From JACVRW01 sp963764665 (GTDB taxonomy: Bacteria; Actinomycetota; Thermoleophilia; Solirubrobacterales; Thermoleophilaceae): DNA of 64,000 nt. The notes below the pieces were generated by a model. It was not told where the DNA came from and did no database searches. It saw only the letters and a list, made by a program, of their open reading frames with translations. Where the stretch lies: NCBI GenBank assembly GCA_963764665.1, contig CAVXTL010000016.1:1-64000 (forward strand). Reading direction: 5' to 3'. This document shows positions 40,245 to 48,099 of this stretch, one piece after another. The translations under genes were made by a program, and so were the position numbers. The stretch's first letter is position 1. The number at the start of each line of letters is the position of its first letter.

Positions 40245-42374
40245 TCAGATCCCGCCCAGGCGCTCCAGCGATCCGTCGGGCGCGACCTCGAACACGTCGA
40301 TCCGGTTGCGCCCGCGGCGCAGGGCCGACTCCGGCACCATCACGGAGAACAGCTCGCCGGTCTCGCCCTCGGCCAGCGTGAAGGTGTTGCCGACCGCGGC
40401 GATGCGGCCGTTCAGCGCCACCGCGATTTCGCGCGGAGCGCTCCCGTCATCGTCGATGAGCCCCACCGGATGGGTCGGCACGAAGTCGGAGTCCGGATTC
40501 ACGTCGGCCCAGTCGGAGGAGTCGAGGATCTTCACGGAGCCCCTGCCGCCGCCCTCCGCGACGCGGCGGCCGATCAGCTCCTGGTGCGGCCCGATCCGGA
40601 ACATCCGCAGCGGGCCGTCGGACCCGCTGCCGAAGAGGGCCTGGTTGCGGTCGCGCACGACCGCCTTCCTTTGCTCGAACTCGTCGGCGGAGAAGCGCAA
40701 CGGCTCGAAGGTGTTGCGCTGGAGGATCCGCAGCGCACGCCGGCGCTTGACCGTGTCGCTGTAGGCCGAGCGGCCGTCCATCTTCACCTTCGGATCGATG
40801 TTCAGGATGTCCAGGATCGTCGGCAGGATGTCGATCGTCTCGACGTACGCGTCGTTGACCTTGCCGCTCTCCTGACCGGGCGCCTTGATGAACAGCGGGA
40901 TCGGCGCGATCTCGCCGTAGTTCTCACGGTCGAGGCGGCGCCGCTCGCGCCGTCCCTTGATGAAGGAGGTGCCGTGGTCGGCCGCGACGACGATCAGCGC
41001 GTCGTCCCACATGCCCTCCTCCTTGAGGTGGCGCCAGAGCTCCTGGAGGAGCAGGTCGGCGAAGCCGGTCTGCAGGAAGTGGCGCTGGAGCAGCACGTCC
41101 AGCTGGCCCTGGTCGTTGTAGGCCTGGTTCGACAGGCCGGGGACCGCGTCGTTCGGCTGGCGCCGGTAACGGCGGCCCGAGGGCATGAACTGCCACGGCA
41201 CGTGGGGCATCAGCGTGTGCTTGAAGTTCAGGCTCGGCCGCTGCCCGGGCTTGATCTGGTCGACCCACTCCTCGAAGCGCGCCCTGCGCCCACCGGCCAG
41301 GTTGGACCGGGTGTTGGTCCTGTTGTTGTCCGACGAGCTGTTGCCGCTGCCGGCGCCACCCGAGCCGCCGAAGTCGCCCCAGTTCTCCGAGACGGAGTCC
41401 AGGTCCTCCTCGATGCCGGGCGGCGACGCCACGTGGAGCCACACCAGCCCGAGGTCCTCGCTCATGGAGGAGATGCGGTCGCCGTACGGCTCGTCCGCGC
41501 GCGTGTCCTCGCAGAGGTCGCGCGAGCAGACCGACGTGGCCTCCTCGGAGACGTTCAGCCGGTGTGTCTTGGCGAACAGCGAGAAGATGCTGTTCGGGTG
41601 GTCCGCGGAGATCGGCAGGCGGTCCTTGGCCGGAAGGTCGCCGTCCATGATCGCCGGCTGCGCGCGCTCGGTCGAGTCATAGATCGTGAATGCGTTCTTG
41701 AACCAGGTCGCGTTGCGCGCCAGCTCGGCGAAGCCCGGGTAGCGCGCCGTGTCGAGCCGGTCGCGATCGTCCACCAGAGTGTTCGACGGAAGCTCGTCGA
41801 GCAGCACCATCACGATCGGCGCCTGCGTGACGCCGCCGACGGTCCGAGCGCCCGCCTCGTCCGGGAACGCCAGCTTGGACACCGGCGAGCCCAGGAGGAA
41901 GAGGAGCAGGAAAACGAGCGGCGCGGGCGTGAGGATGTTGAGGAACGAGCGCAGCGGCTCGGCCCGCGCGTACAGCGCCGCCAGCGCGACTCCGATCGCG
42001 GCGGACAGTCCGATCAGGACGGCGTCCGAGCCGTCGATGGACTTCTTGAGCGCCTGCACGGCGATCAGGGCCACAAGCGCGGCGATGAAGACCAGGTGCG
42101 CCCCCTTGAAGGCGCCGCGGCCGAACGGGCGCACGAGCAGCTCGATACCCAGCAGCAGCAGCGGCGGCAGCAGCACCAGCAGTAGCGAGAACGAGATGAT
42201 GTCCCACCCCGAGGAGCCGCGGGCCGCGAAGAACTCGGGGTTGTCGCCGAGCAGGTCGAAGAGCGGCTGGGCGACGGCGAACGTCCACAGCACCGCCAGG
42301 TTGGCGAAGTGCCAGAGCGCCTCCTTCAGCAAGCTGGGCTGCGGGCGCGGCTCAGCCGCTCCCTCGGTGGCCAT
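40245..42374 (-). CDS. Membrane-anchored sulfatase-superfamily enzyme
   Basis: 709 residues. Four or five N-terminal membrane helices (about 20-180) are followed by an extracytoplasmic alkaline-phosphatase-fold domain (MVLLDELPSNTLVDD metal Asp; DSTERAQPAIMDGD with candidate Thr nucleophile; VVAADHGTSF metal Asp-His) and a C-terminal beta domain (about 600-709). The architecture recalls LtaS/EptA-type phosphotransferases more than soluble sulfatases. ATG 42374 overlaps the methyltransferase stop (TGATG). Convergent with the lipoprotein gene, six bases apart. Confidence 0.8.
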   Translation of the reverse strand: MATEGAAEPRPQPSLLKEALWHFANLAVLWTFAVAQPLFDLLGDNPEFFAARGSSGWDIISFSLLLVLLPPLLLLGIELLVRPFGRGAFKGAHLVFIAALVALIAVQALKKSIDGSDAVLIGLSAAIGVALAALYARAEPLRSFLNILTPAPLVFLLLFLLGSPVSKLAFPDEAGARTVGGVTQAPIVMVLLDELPSNTLVDDRDRLDTARYPGFAELARNATWFKNAFTIYDSTERAQPAIMDGDLPAKDRLPISADHPNSIFSLFAKTHRLNVSEEATSVCSRDLCEDTRADEPYGDRISSMSEDLGLVWLHVASPPGIEEDLDSVSENWGDFGGSGGAGSGNSSSDNNRTNTRSNLAGGRRARFEEWVDQIKPGQRPSLNFKHTLMPHVPWQFMPSGRRYRRQPNDAVPGLSNQAYNDQGQLDVLLQRHFLQTGFADLLLQELWRHLKEEGMWDDALIVVAADHGTSFIKGRRERRRLDRENYGEIAPIPLFIKAPGQESGKVNDAYVETIDILPTILDILNIDPKVKMDGRSAYSDTVKRRRALRILQRNTFEPLRFSADEFEQRKAVVRDRNQALFGSGSDGPLRMFRIGPHQELIGRRVAEGGGRGSVKILDSSDWADVNPDSDFVPTHPVGLIDDDGSAPREIAVALNGRIAAVGNTFTLAEGETGELFSVMVPESALRRGRNRIDVFEVAPDGSLERLGGI

Positions 42375-43789
42375 CAGCCTTTCGGGCGGGCGTGGTACAG
42401 AACCCGGGTGCCCGACTCGAGGCGCTCCGAGCGCTCGATCTCGAAGGCCTCGCCGAGGCAGCGCTCGAAGAACCCGAGCTCGTAGTCCGGGTGGAGCCCT
42501 TCGCGCTTGGGGGCCAGCAGCTTCTTGACCATCGGATCCTCGAGCGTGGGGAACTCGATCACGAGCGCGGAGCCAAGGCTCGCAAGCCAGTCCACGAACT
42601 CCTTGACCGGCACGTTGGCGCTGATGGCGACGTGGTGGATGAGCGCGAGAGCCAGCACCAGGTCGGGCTTGCCGCGGTCCGGCATTGACCTGCGCTCGAG
42701 CCCGCGCCACCCGAGACCCGGCGACGGGTCGGCGAGGTTCATGGTCAGCGTGAGGATCTTCTCGTCGCCCTCGTCGCGAAGGTCGCGGTAGAGCAGCTCC
42801 ATGGGACCCTGGTCGGCGTCGACCGCCACGACCGTGGAAGCGCCCTCGGCGGCGATGCGCGAGTAGCGCCCGTTGTTCGCGCCGATGTCCCAGACGAGAT
42901 CCCAGTGGCGCGAGGTGGCCACCGACCGCACGAACTCGTCCTTGCGGGCGGCATCGTCGTCCGTGTAGGAGTTCCGCTCGCCGTAGGCCGTCCAAACACC
43001 CTCGGGCGGGCTCCAGTCGAGCCGCTCGACCATCTTGCGCATCTTGCGCACGTTGGCCATCACGATCTCCCGCTTGAGCCCGCGGCGCTTGACCTGGTCC
43101 TTGACCTCCTGAGGGCGGTCGGCGTAGCGCTTCTCGAGACGCGCGTGGAGGAAGACGTTGGTGAACACGCCGCGCCGGAAACGGTCCCGGAACGAGAGCA
43201 GCGAGGCCATCTCGGCCGGTCTGATCCCGTCGATCGACCCGCGCATCCAGGGGTGGAACGGCACGTCCTTCGCCGCCTGGAGCAGCAGCGGATACAGGTA
43301 GAGCATGCAGAACTGGCGGTATCCCACCCACGGCTCGCCCTCGCGCAGCCGCTCGTACGAGCCGATGTCCACGAACAACGGGCGCGCGCCGCGGAACTGG
43401 ACGTTGTAGGGCGTGGAGTCCTTCAAGACCATGTCCTGCTCCAATGCCGCGAGGAGCAGGTCCAGCTGCACGAGCGCGGCGTCCTTGAGCATCGAGAAGG
43501 TCCACTCGTACGGATAGGACACGAACGGGATGCGCTCGTGCCGTAGCACCCCGGCGGGCTCGTGCACGAGCAGGCCGCGAAGCGCCTCGGTGCTCTCGGC
43601 CCGCTCGGTGCGAACGAGGCGCTCGTCGTCCAGCAGGCCGGCGTCAACCAGTGCCTGGAAGTCGCTCAGGCCGTCGGCCGAGAGGGCGCGGTAGACCTCG
43701 CCGCCGCTGTAGAACACACGGCTCTCGGGGTCACGGAAGCTGCCTGGCTCGAGGCCGGATTCGGCGCTGATGTTGTCGGGCGGCCGCAT
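42374..43789 (-). CDS. SAM-dependent methyltransferase (NoeA-like)
   Basis: 471 residues. The N-terminal half (about 1-240) resembles a degraded kinase-like segment (LVLKDSTPYNVQFRGARPLFVDIGSYERL). The C-terminal half is a class I methyltransferase with DLVWDIGANNGRYSRIAAEG, VVAVDAD, and LALALIHHVAISANVP. The same N+C layout occurs in NoeA-type nodulation methyltransferases. Target unknown. Stop overlaps the membrane sulfatase start; between them and the LDPGSGS miniprotein is a hairpin. Confidence 0.75.
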   Translation of the reverse strand: MRPPDNISAESGLEPGSFRDPESRVFYSGGEVYRALSADGLSDFQALVDAGLLDDERLVRTERAESTEALRGLLVHEPAGVLRHERIPFVSYPYEWTFSMLKDAALVQLDLLLAALEQDMVLKDSTPYNVQFRGARPLFVDIGSYERLREGEPWVGYRQFCMLYLYPLLLQAAKDVPFHPWMRGSIDGIRPAEMASLLSFRDRFRRGVFTNVFLHARLEKRYADRPQEVKDQVKRRGLKREIVMANVRKMRKMVERLDWSPPEGVWTAYGERNSYTDDDAARKDEFVRSVATSRHWDLVWDIGANNGRYSRIAAEGASTVVAVDADQGPMELLYRDLRDEGDEKILTLTMNLADPSPGLGWRGLERRSMPDRGKPDLVLALALIHHVAISANVPVKEFVDWLASLGSALVIEFPTLEDPMVKKLLAPKREGLHPDYELGFFERCLGEAFEIERSERLESGTRVLYHARPKG

Positions 43790-43823
43790 GGGCGGCGCCG
43801 AATAGTAGAGACGGATGCCGGAT

Positions 43824-43837
43824 GGCCGCGAGCGGCC
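43824..43837 (-). promoter_or_regulatory. Hairpin between miniprotein and methyltransferase
   Basis: GGCCGC-GA-GCGGCC, perfect 6-bp arms. Too short for a clear terminator; may tune read-through into the methyltransferase. Confidence 0.35.
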
Positions 43838-43849
43838 CTCCGGCCCTCG

Positions 43850-44050
43850 CTAGACGGAGTCCGTACTCCCCGTGGAGCTCGTGGAGCTGGGCTCGGCCGT
43901 CTCCGGCTCGTCCTTGCGGATCCGCAGGAAGCGCAGGATGCGGTCCCAGTACAGCTTGGCAGTGACGGCCACGGCCGCGACTCCGCCGGCCAGGATCTGG
44001 AGGATCATGCTCCCGCTGCCGGGATCCAGGTATGCGAGAACGGTGGTCAT
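43850..44050 (-). CDS. LDPGSGS small membrane protein
   Basis: 66 residues: MTTVLAYLDPGSGSMILQ, a single hydrophobic helix (about 14-35), then a basic patch (KLYWDRILRFLRIRK) and an acidic/Ser-Thr tail. I recognise the YLDPGSGS start as a recurrent conserved feature of short proteins next to sulfatase and methyltransferase genes, but know of no experimental function. A TAGCCT box lies at 44092-44087, about 37 bases upstream. Confidence 0.75.
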   Translation of the reverse strand: MTTVLAYLDPGSGSMILQILAGGVAAVAVTAKLYWDRILRFLRIRKDEPETAEPSSTSSTGSTDSV

Positions 44051-44281
44051 CGTCTTGGTCGGGCTCCGTAGTTCGGGAAGCGGAGGAGGCTAGCAGAGGT
44101 GTTGCCACAATGTGACCGTTGGGCCCCCGTCCCGGCAGGCTTCGCCCGGCTGTGTGAAAGCCCTGCAAAAACGAGGTAAACACCGGCTCCTCGCGACCCG
44201 CGTGCGGGGGTCACCGTGTACCCCATTCGGGGGCGTCTCGGCCCTTCGCCGCCCATGCGGTCTTTACGCTACGCCCAGCAC
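44051..44281. other. Divergent promoter region
   Basis: 230 bases between the LDPGSGS gene and the GT2 gene. It holds TAGCCT (44092-44087, minus) and TACGCT (44265-44270, plus) as candidate -10 boxes. Nothing else is seen. Confidence 0.4.
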
Positions 44282-45364
44282 ATGAAGCTGATCATCCAGA
44301 TCCCCTGCTTCAACGAGGAGGAGACCCTTCCCGGCACCCTGGCCGACCTTCCCCGGGAGGTACCCGGAATGGACTCCGTCGAGTGGCTCGTGATCGACGA
44401 CGGGTCGACCGACCGCACGGTGGACGTCGCGCGCGAGCACGGCGTGGACCACATCGTCCGTCTCACGAACAACCGCGGCCTTGCCGCCGCCTTCCAATCC
44501 GGGCTCGACGCCTGCCTCAAGCTCGATGCCGACGTGATCGTCAACACCGACGCCGACAACCAGTACCAGGGCGCCGACATCGTGCTCCTGGTCGAGCCGA
44601 TAGCCGCGGGCAAGGCCGACATGGTCATCGGCGACCGGCAGACGGACACGATCGCCCATTTCTCGCCCATCAAGAAGTGGCTCCAGCGCTTCGGCAGCGC
44701 GGTGGTGCGGCGCGCCTCCGGGACCAGCATCGCCGACACCACCTCCGGGTTCCGTGCCTACAACCGGGAGGCCGCGCTTCAGCTGCAGGTGGTCTCGAAG
44801 TTCACGTACACACTCGAGTCGCTGATCCAGGCCGGGAAGATGCTCGTGGCGGTCGAGCACGTGCCGGTGCGGACCAACGAGCAGACCCGCCCGTCGCGCC
44901 TGTTCCCGTCGATGTGGTCGTACGTTCGCCGCAACGGCATCTCCATCTTCCGGATCTACGCGCTGTACGAGCCGCTGCGGGTGTTCGTGGCGGCCGCGGC
45001 GTTCGTGGCCCTTTTCGGTGTGGTGCTCTGGGTCCGGTTCGCCTGGTTCTTCATCGAGGGCGAGGGCGACGGCCACATCCAGTCGCTGATCGTCGGTGCC
45101 ACGCTGTTCATCGTCGCCGTGCAGCTGCTCGCCCTCGGAGTGGTAGGCGACATCCTCGCCGGCAGCCGGGTGCTCCAACAGCGGATCCTCGAGCGCGTCC
45201 GCCGGGTGGAGCTCCAGCTCGGCGTCGAGCCCTCGCACTACGAGCCGGGCAGGACGCAGGGCGAGCGGGAGGCCACCACCGGCGCCCAGGCCGGCGCGGC
45301 CACCGGCAAGCCAGCCACGCCCGAGGACCCGGCCGACCCCACCCGCCAGGCGGTCAAGCTGTGA
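44282..45364 (+). CDS. Glycosyltransferase family 2 (DPM/Ppm-like)
   Basis: 360 residues from ATG 44282. N-terminal GT-A domain: LIIQIPCFNEEETLPGTL, LVIDDGSTDRTVDVA, and VNTDADNQYQ (DxD). Two C-terminal membrane helices (RVFVAAAAFVALFGVVLWV and FIVAVQLLALGVVGDILAG) match polyprenyl-phosphate sugar synthases. It could make the lipid-linked sugar donor used by the GT39-type enzymes nearby. The C-terminal 50 residues are low-complexity. GTGA overlap with the methyltransferase. Confidence 0.88.
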   Translation: MKLIIQIPCFNEEETLPGTLADLPREVPGMDSVEWLVIDDGSTDRTVDVAREHGVDHIVRLTNNRGLAAAFQSGLDACLKLDADVIVNTDADNQYQGADIVLLVEPIAAGKADMVIGDRQTDTIAHFSPIKKWLQRFGSAVVRRASGTSIADTTSGFRAYNREAALQLQVVSKFTYTLESLIQAGKMLVAVEHVPVRTNEQTRPSRLFPSMWSYVRRNGISIFRIYALYEPLRVFVAAAAFVALFGVVLWVRFAWFFIEGEGDGHIQSLIVGATLFIVAVQLLALGVVGDILAGSRVLQQRILERVRRVELQLGVEPSHYEPGRTQGEREATTGAQAGAATGKPATPEDPADPTRQAVKL

Positions 45365-45990
45365 GCGGGGGCGCCGCGGCCCCGAGCGCGGACGTCCCGA
45401 CCGGGAACACCTTCGACAAGTACGGGTCCACGAACCCCGTGGTCAGGCGGCTGATGACCGGCTTCCACGCGAGCCTCGACGAGCTCTGGACGGCCGCCGC
45501 GCCCGAATCGCTCCTGGACGTGGGGTGCGGCGAAGGTGTGCTCACGGTCGAGTGGGCGGAGCGCCTCGGGGACCGGCGCGTGGTGGGCATCGACCTCGAC
45601 GATCCGAAGCTGGCGGCCGAATGGGCCAAGCGGCGGCGGGACAACCTCGAGTTCCGGACCGCCGACGCCACGGCGCTCACGTTCGCGGACGACGAGTTCG
45701 ACGTGGCCACGGCGATCGAGGTGCTCGAGCACGTGCCCGAGCCCGAGGCCACGGTGGCCGAGATGGCCCGCGTAGCGCGCCGCCGGCTGCTCGTGTCGGT
45801 GCCGCGGGAGCCCCTGTGGCGCGGCCTCAACGTGGCGCGCGGCGCGTACCTCCGGCAACTCGGCAACACGCCGGGTCACGTGAACCACTGGTCCCGGCGC
45901 TCGTTCGCCTCGCTGCTCGCACGCCACGGCACGGTCGAGCAGGTGCGCTCGCCCTTCCCGTGGACGATGCTCCTGGTGCGAGTGGACTAG
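45361..45990 (+). CDS. Class I SAM-dependent methyltransferase
   Basis: 209 residues. Methyltransferase-11 motifs: ESLLDVGCGEGVLTVEWAE (SAM loop), VVGIDLDD and ATAIEVLEHVPEPEAT. Middle gene of a GT2-methyltransferase-flippase operon, so probably modifies a lipid-linked sugar or a lipid. GTG 45361 overlaps the GT2 stop. Confidence 0.85.
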   Translation: MSGGAAAPSADVPTGNTFDKYGSTNPVVRRLMTGFHASLDELWTAAAPESLLDVGCGEGVLTVEWAERLGDRRVVGIDLDDPKLAAEWAKRRRDNLEFRTADATALTFADDEFDVATAIEVLEHVPEPEATVAEMARVARRRLLVSVPREPLWRGLNVARGAYLRQLGNTPGHVNHWSRRSFASLLARHGTVEQVRSPFPWTMLLVRVD

Positions 45991-45998
45991 ATGACTGG

Positions 45999-47324
45999 AT
46001 GAAGGGAGCCTCGACCGGTCGAGGCTATGGCCGGGGCGCGGCGATCCTCTCGGTGGGGATCGGCGCCACCGGGCTGATCACCTTCGCGTACTTCTCACTC
46101 GCCAGCCACGCGCTCTCCGAGGAGCAGTACGGCGAGGTGGCGCTGCTCTGGTCGGCCATCTTCATCACGGTCTCGGTGCTCTACCGGCCGGTGGAGCAGC
46201 TCCTGTCGCGCACGATCTCGGACCGCGACGCGCGCGGCGTGGAGGGCTCGGATTACCTGCGCGTGGCCGCCACGATCCAGCTCGTGCTCGGCGTGGCCTT
46301 CGCGGTGGTCGCGCTCGTGTTCCGCGCGCCAATCCAGGACGACCTCTTCAACGGGTCCGCCACGCTCTACTGGATCCTGATCGTGGCGGTGCTGGCATAC
46401 GCCGCCAGCTACTTCGCCCGCGGGTTCCTCGCGGGCCATCGCTACTTCACGCTCTACGGCGGGCTCGTGCTGATGGAGTCCGTATCGCGCTTTCTGTTCG
46501 CGCTCGCGGTGACAGTCGGCGTGGCGGAGGGCCAGACGGCCGTGGCGCTCGGCATGGCGGCGGCGCCGATCGTGTCGCTCACGGTGGTAGCCCCGGCCCT
46601 CGCGCGGCACCTGACACGCCGCGACCGCGGGCCCTCGCCGGACACGAACGCGCCCGCGATTCCCGACGAGCCGATGGAGCCGGAGTTCACGCTCTCGCAC
46701 GGCAGCGGCTTCGCGTTCGCCGTGCTGGGGATCATGCTGGCCGAGCAGACCTTCCTCAATGCGGGGCCGCTGCTCGTGCGGGCCACCGAGGGGGAGCAGG
46801 GCGCCGCGCTGGCGGGCTTCGCCTTCAACGTCCTGCTGCTGGCACGCGCTCCGCTGGTGCTCTTCCAGGCGGTGCAGACCTCGATCCTCCCCCACCTCAC
46901 GCGCCTCTGGGTGGGGGCCGGCGGCGCTGTCGACGGCGACGTGGATCCGTTCCGCCGCAGCGTCAACCTCACACTCGCGGCGATCGGCGTGTTCTCCGGC
47001 TCGGTCGCGCTCGTGATGGCGGTGGCGGGACCTCAGCTGATGGGCGTGGTGTTCGGCGGTGACTTCCACTACGACCGCGGCGGCCTGGTGCTCGTGTCGC
47101 TGGCGATGGGGCTCTACCTGTCCGCCGCGACCGTCAACCAGGCGCTGCTCGCGCAGGGGCGGGCGCGCCAGGCGGCGATGGTCTGGGTGTCTTCGGCAGC
47201 CGCGTTCGTGGCGTTCCTCCTGCTCTCGCCGGTGAACGACCCCGTGCTGTCGGTGGAGGTCGGGCTGCTCGGGGGCGCGGCTGTGCTGTGCACCCTCCTG
47301 CTCACGCTGTACCGTCGCGCCTGA
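45999..47324 (+). CDS. Wzx-like polysaccharide flippase
   Basis: 441 residues, about 12-14 membrane helices (AILSVGIGATGLITFAYFSL; LARAPLVLFQAVQTSILPHL). Flips lipid-linked glycan precursors across the membrane in the MOP superfamily. Starts nine bases after the methyltransferase stop; completes a GT2-MTase-flippase transcription unit. Confidence 0.82.
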   Translation: MKGASTGRGYGRGAAILSVGIGATGLITFAYFSLASHALSEEQYGEVALLWSAIFITVSVLYRPVEQLLSRTISDRDARGVEGSDYLRVAATIQLVLGVAFAVVALVFRAPIQDDLFNGSATLYWILIVAVLAYAASYFARGFLAGHRYFTLYGGLVLMESVSRFLFALAVTVGVAEGQTAVALGMAAAPIVSLTVVAPALARHLTRRDRGPSPDTNAPAIPDEPMEPEFTLSHGSGFAFAVLGIMLAEQTFLNAGPLLVRATEGEQGAALAGFAFNVLLLARAPLVLFQAVQTSILPHLTRLWVGAGGAVDGDVDPFRRSVNLTLAAIGVFSGSVALVMAVAGPQLMGVVFGGDFHYDRGGLVLVSLAMGLYLSAATVNQALLAQGRARQAAMVWVSSAAAFVAFLLLSPVNDPVLSVEVGLLGGAAVLCTLLLTLYRRA

Positions 47325-47327
47325 CGA

Positions 47328-48053
47328 GTGCCTGAGTTCGTGGTGATCCCAAGCCGCTTCAACGGCCCGCCCGCGAGCGCCAACGGTGGGTATACCTGCG
47401 GCGCGCTGGCCTCCCTGCTGGGGAGCGACGTGGTGCAGGTGTCGCTGCGAACGCCGCCGCCCGTGGGGCGCCCGCTGGCGGTGAGCCATCACGACGGCCG
47501 GGTGGAGCTTCACGACGGCGCCACGCTGGTGGCCGAGGGCGAGGGCTCCGAGCTGCTGCTCGACGTGCCCGAGCCCGTGCATCCCGACGTCGCCCGGGCC
47601 GCATCGGAGGCCGGGCGCCGGAAGTGGACGGTCGAGCACCCCTTCCCGACCTGTGTGGTGTGCGGGCCCGATCGCGAGGCCGGCGACGGCTACCGCATCT
47701 TCCCGGGAGCGCTGCCGGGAACGGACGGGCTGTTCGCCGCCGACTGGACACCCGACGAGTCGCTTTCGGACGGCGAGGGGCGCGTCCGGCCCGAGTGCGT
47801 GTGGGGCGCGCTCGACTGTCCCACGAGCGCGCCCGTGGCGAACTTCGGCGAGGGGCCGGCGATGGTGCTGGCGCGCCTCACCGCGCGGATCGGCTGCGAT
47901 GTGCGCGCCGGCGAGCGCCACGCGCTGGTGTCGTGGCCACTCGAGGTGGACGGCCGCAAGCGCCACGCGGCATGCGCGCTGTTCGACGAGACCGGGCGCC
48001 TGCTGTGCGCCTCGCGGGCGCTCTGGATCGAGTTGCGCGAGACCCCGGCATGA
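47328..48053 (+). CDS. Acyl-CoA thioesterase-like protein
   Basis: 241 residues starting PEFVVIPSRFNGPPASANGGY. The ANGGYTCG element and the C-terminal strands resemble thioesterase-like hot-dog proteins; several cysteines (TCVVCGPDR) are conserved-looking. Weak family call, function unknown. GTG 47328 is three bases after the flippase stop, so it is co-transcribed. Confidence 0.5.
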   Translation: MPEFVVIPSRFNGPPASANGGYTCGALASLLGSDVVQVSLRTPPPVGRPLAVSHHDGRVELHDGATLVAEGEGSELLLDVPEPVHPDVARAASEAGRRKWTVEHPFPTCVVCGPDREAGDGYRIFPGALPGTDGLFAADWTPDESLSDGEGRVRPECVWGALDCPTSAPVANFGEGPAMVLARLTARIGCDVRAGERHALVSWPLEVDGRKRHAACALFDETGRLLCASRALWIELRETPA

Positions 48054-48065
48054 GCCCTTGCTTTG

Positions 48066-48082
48066 ACATACAGCCTGTATGT
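48066..48082. promoter_or_regulatory. TetR-type operator palindrome
   Basis: ACATACAG-C-CTGTATGT, perfect 8-base arms around one base. It overlaps TTGACA (48063-48068) and precedes TATGAT (48082-48087). Typical size and layout of a TetR-family operator. No regulator gene adjoins it. Confidence 0.65.
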
Positions 48083-48099
48083 ATGATGCTCCGGTCCAC

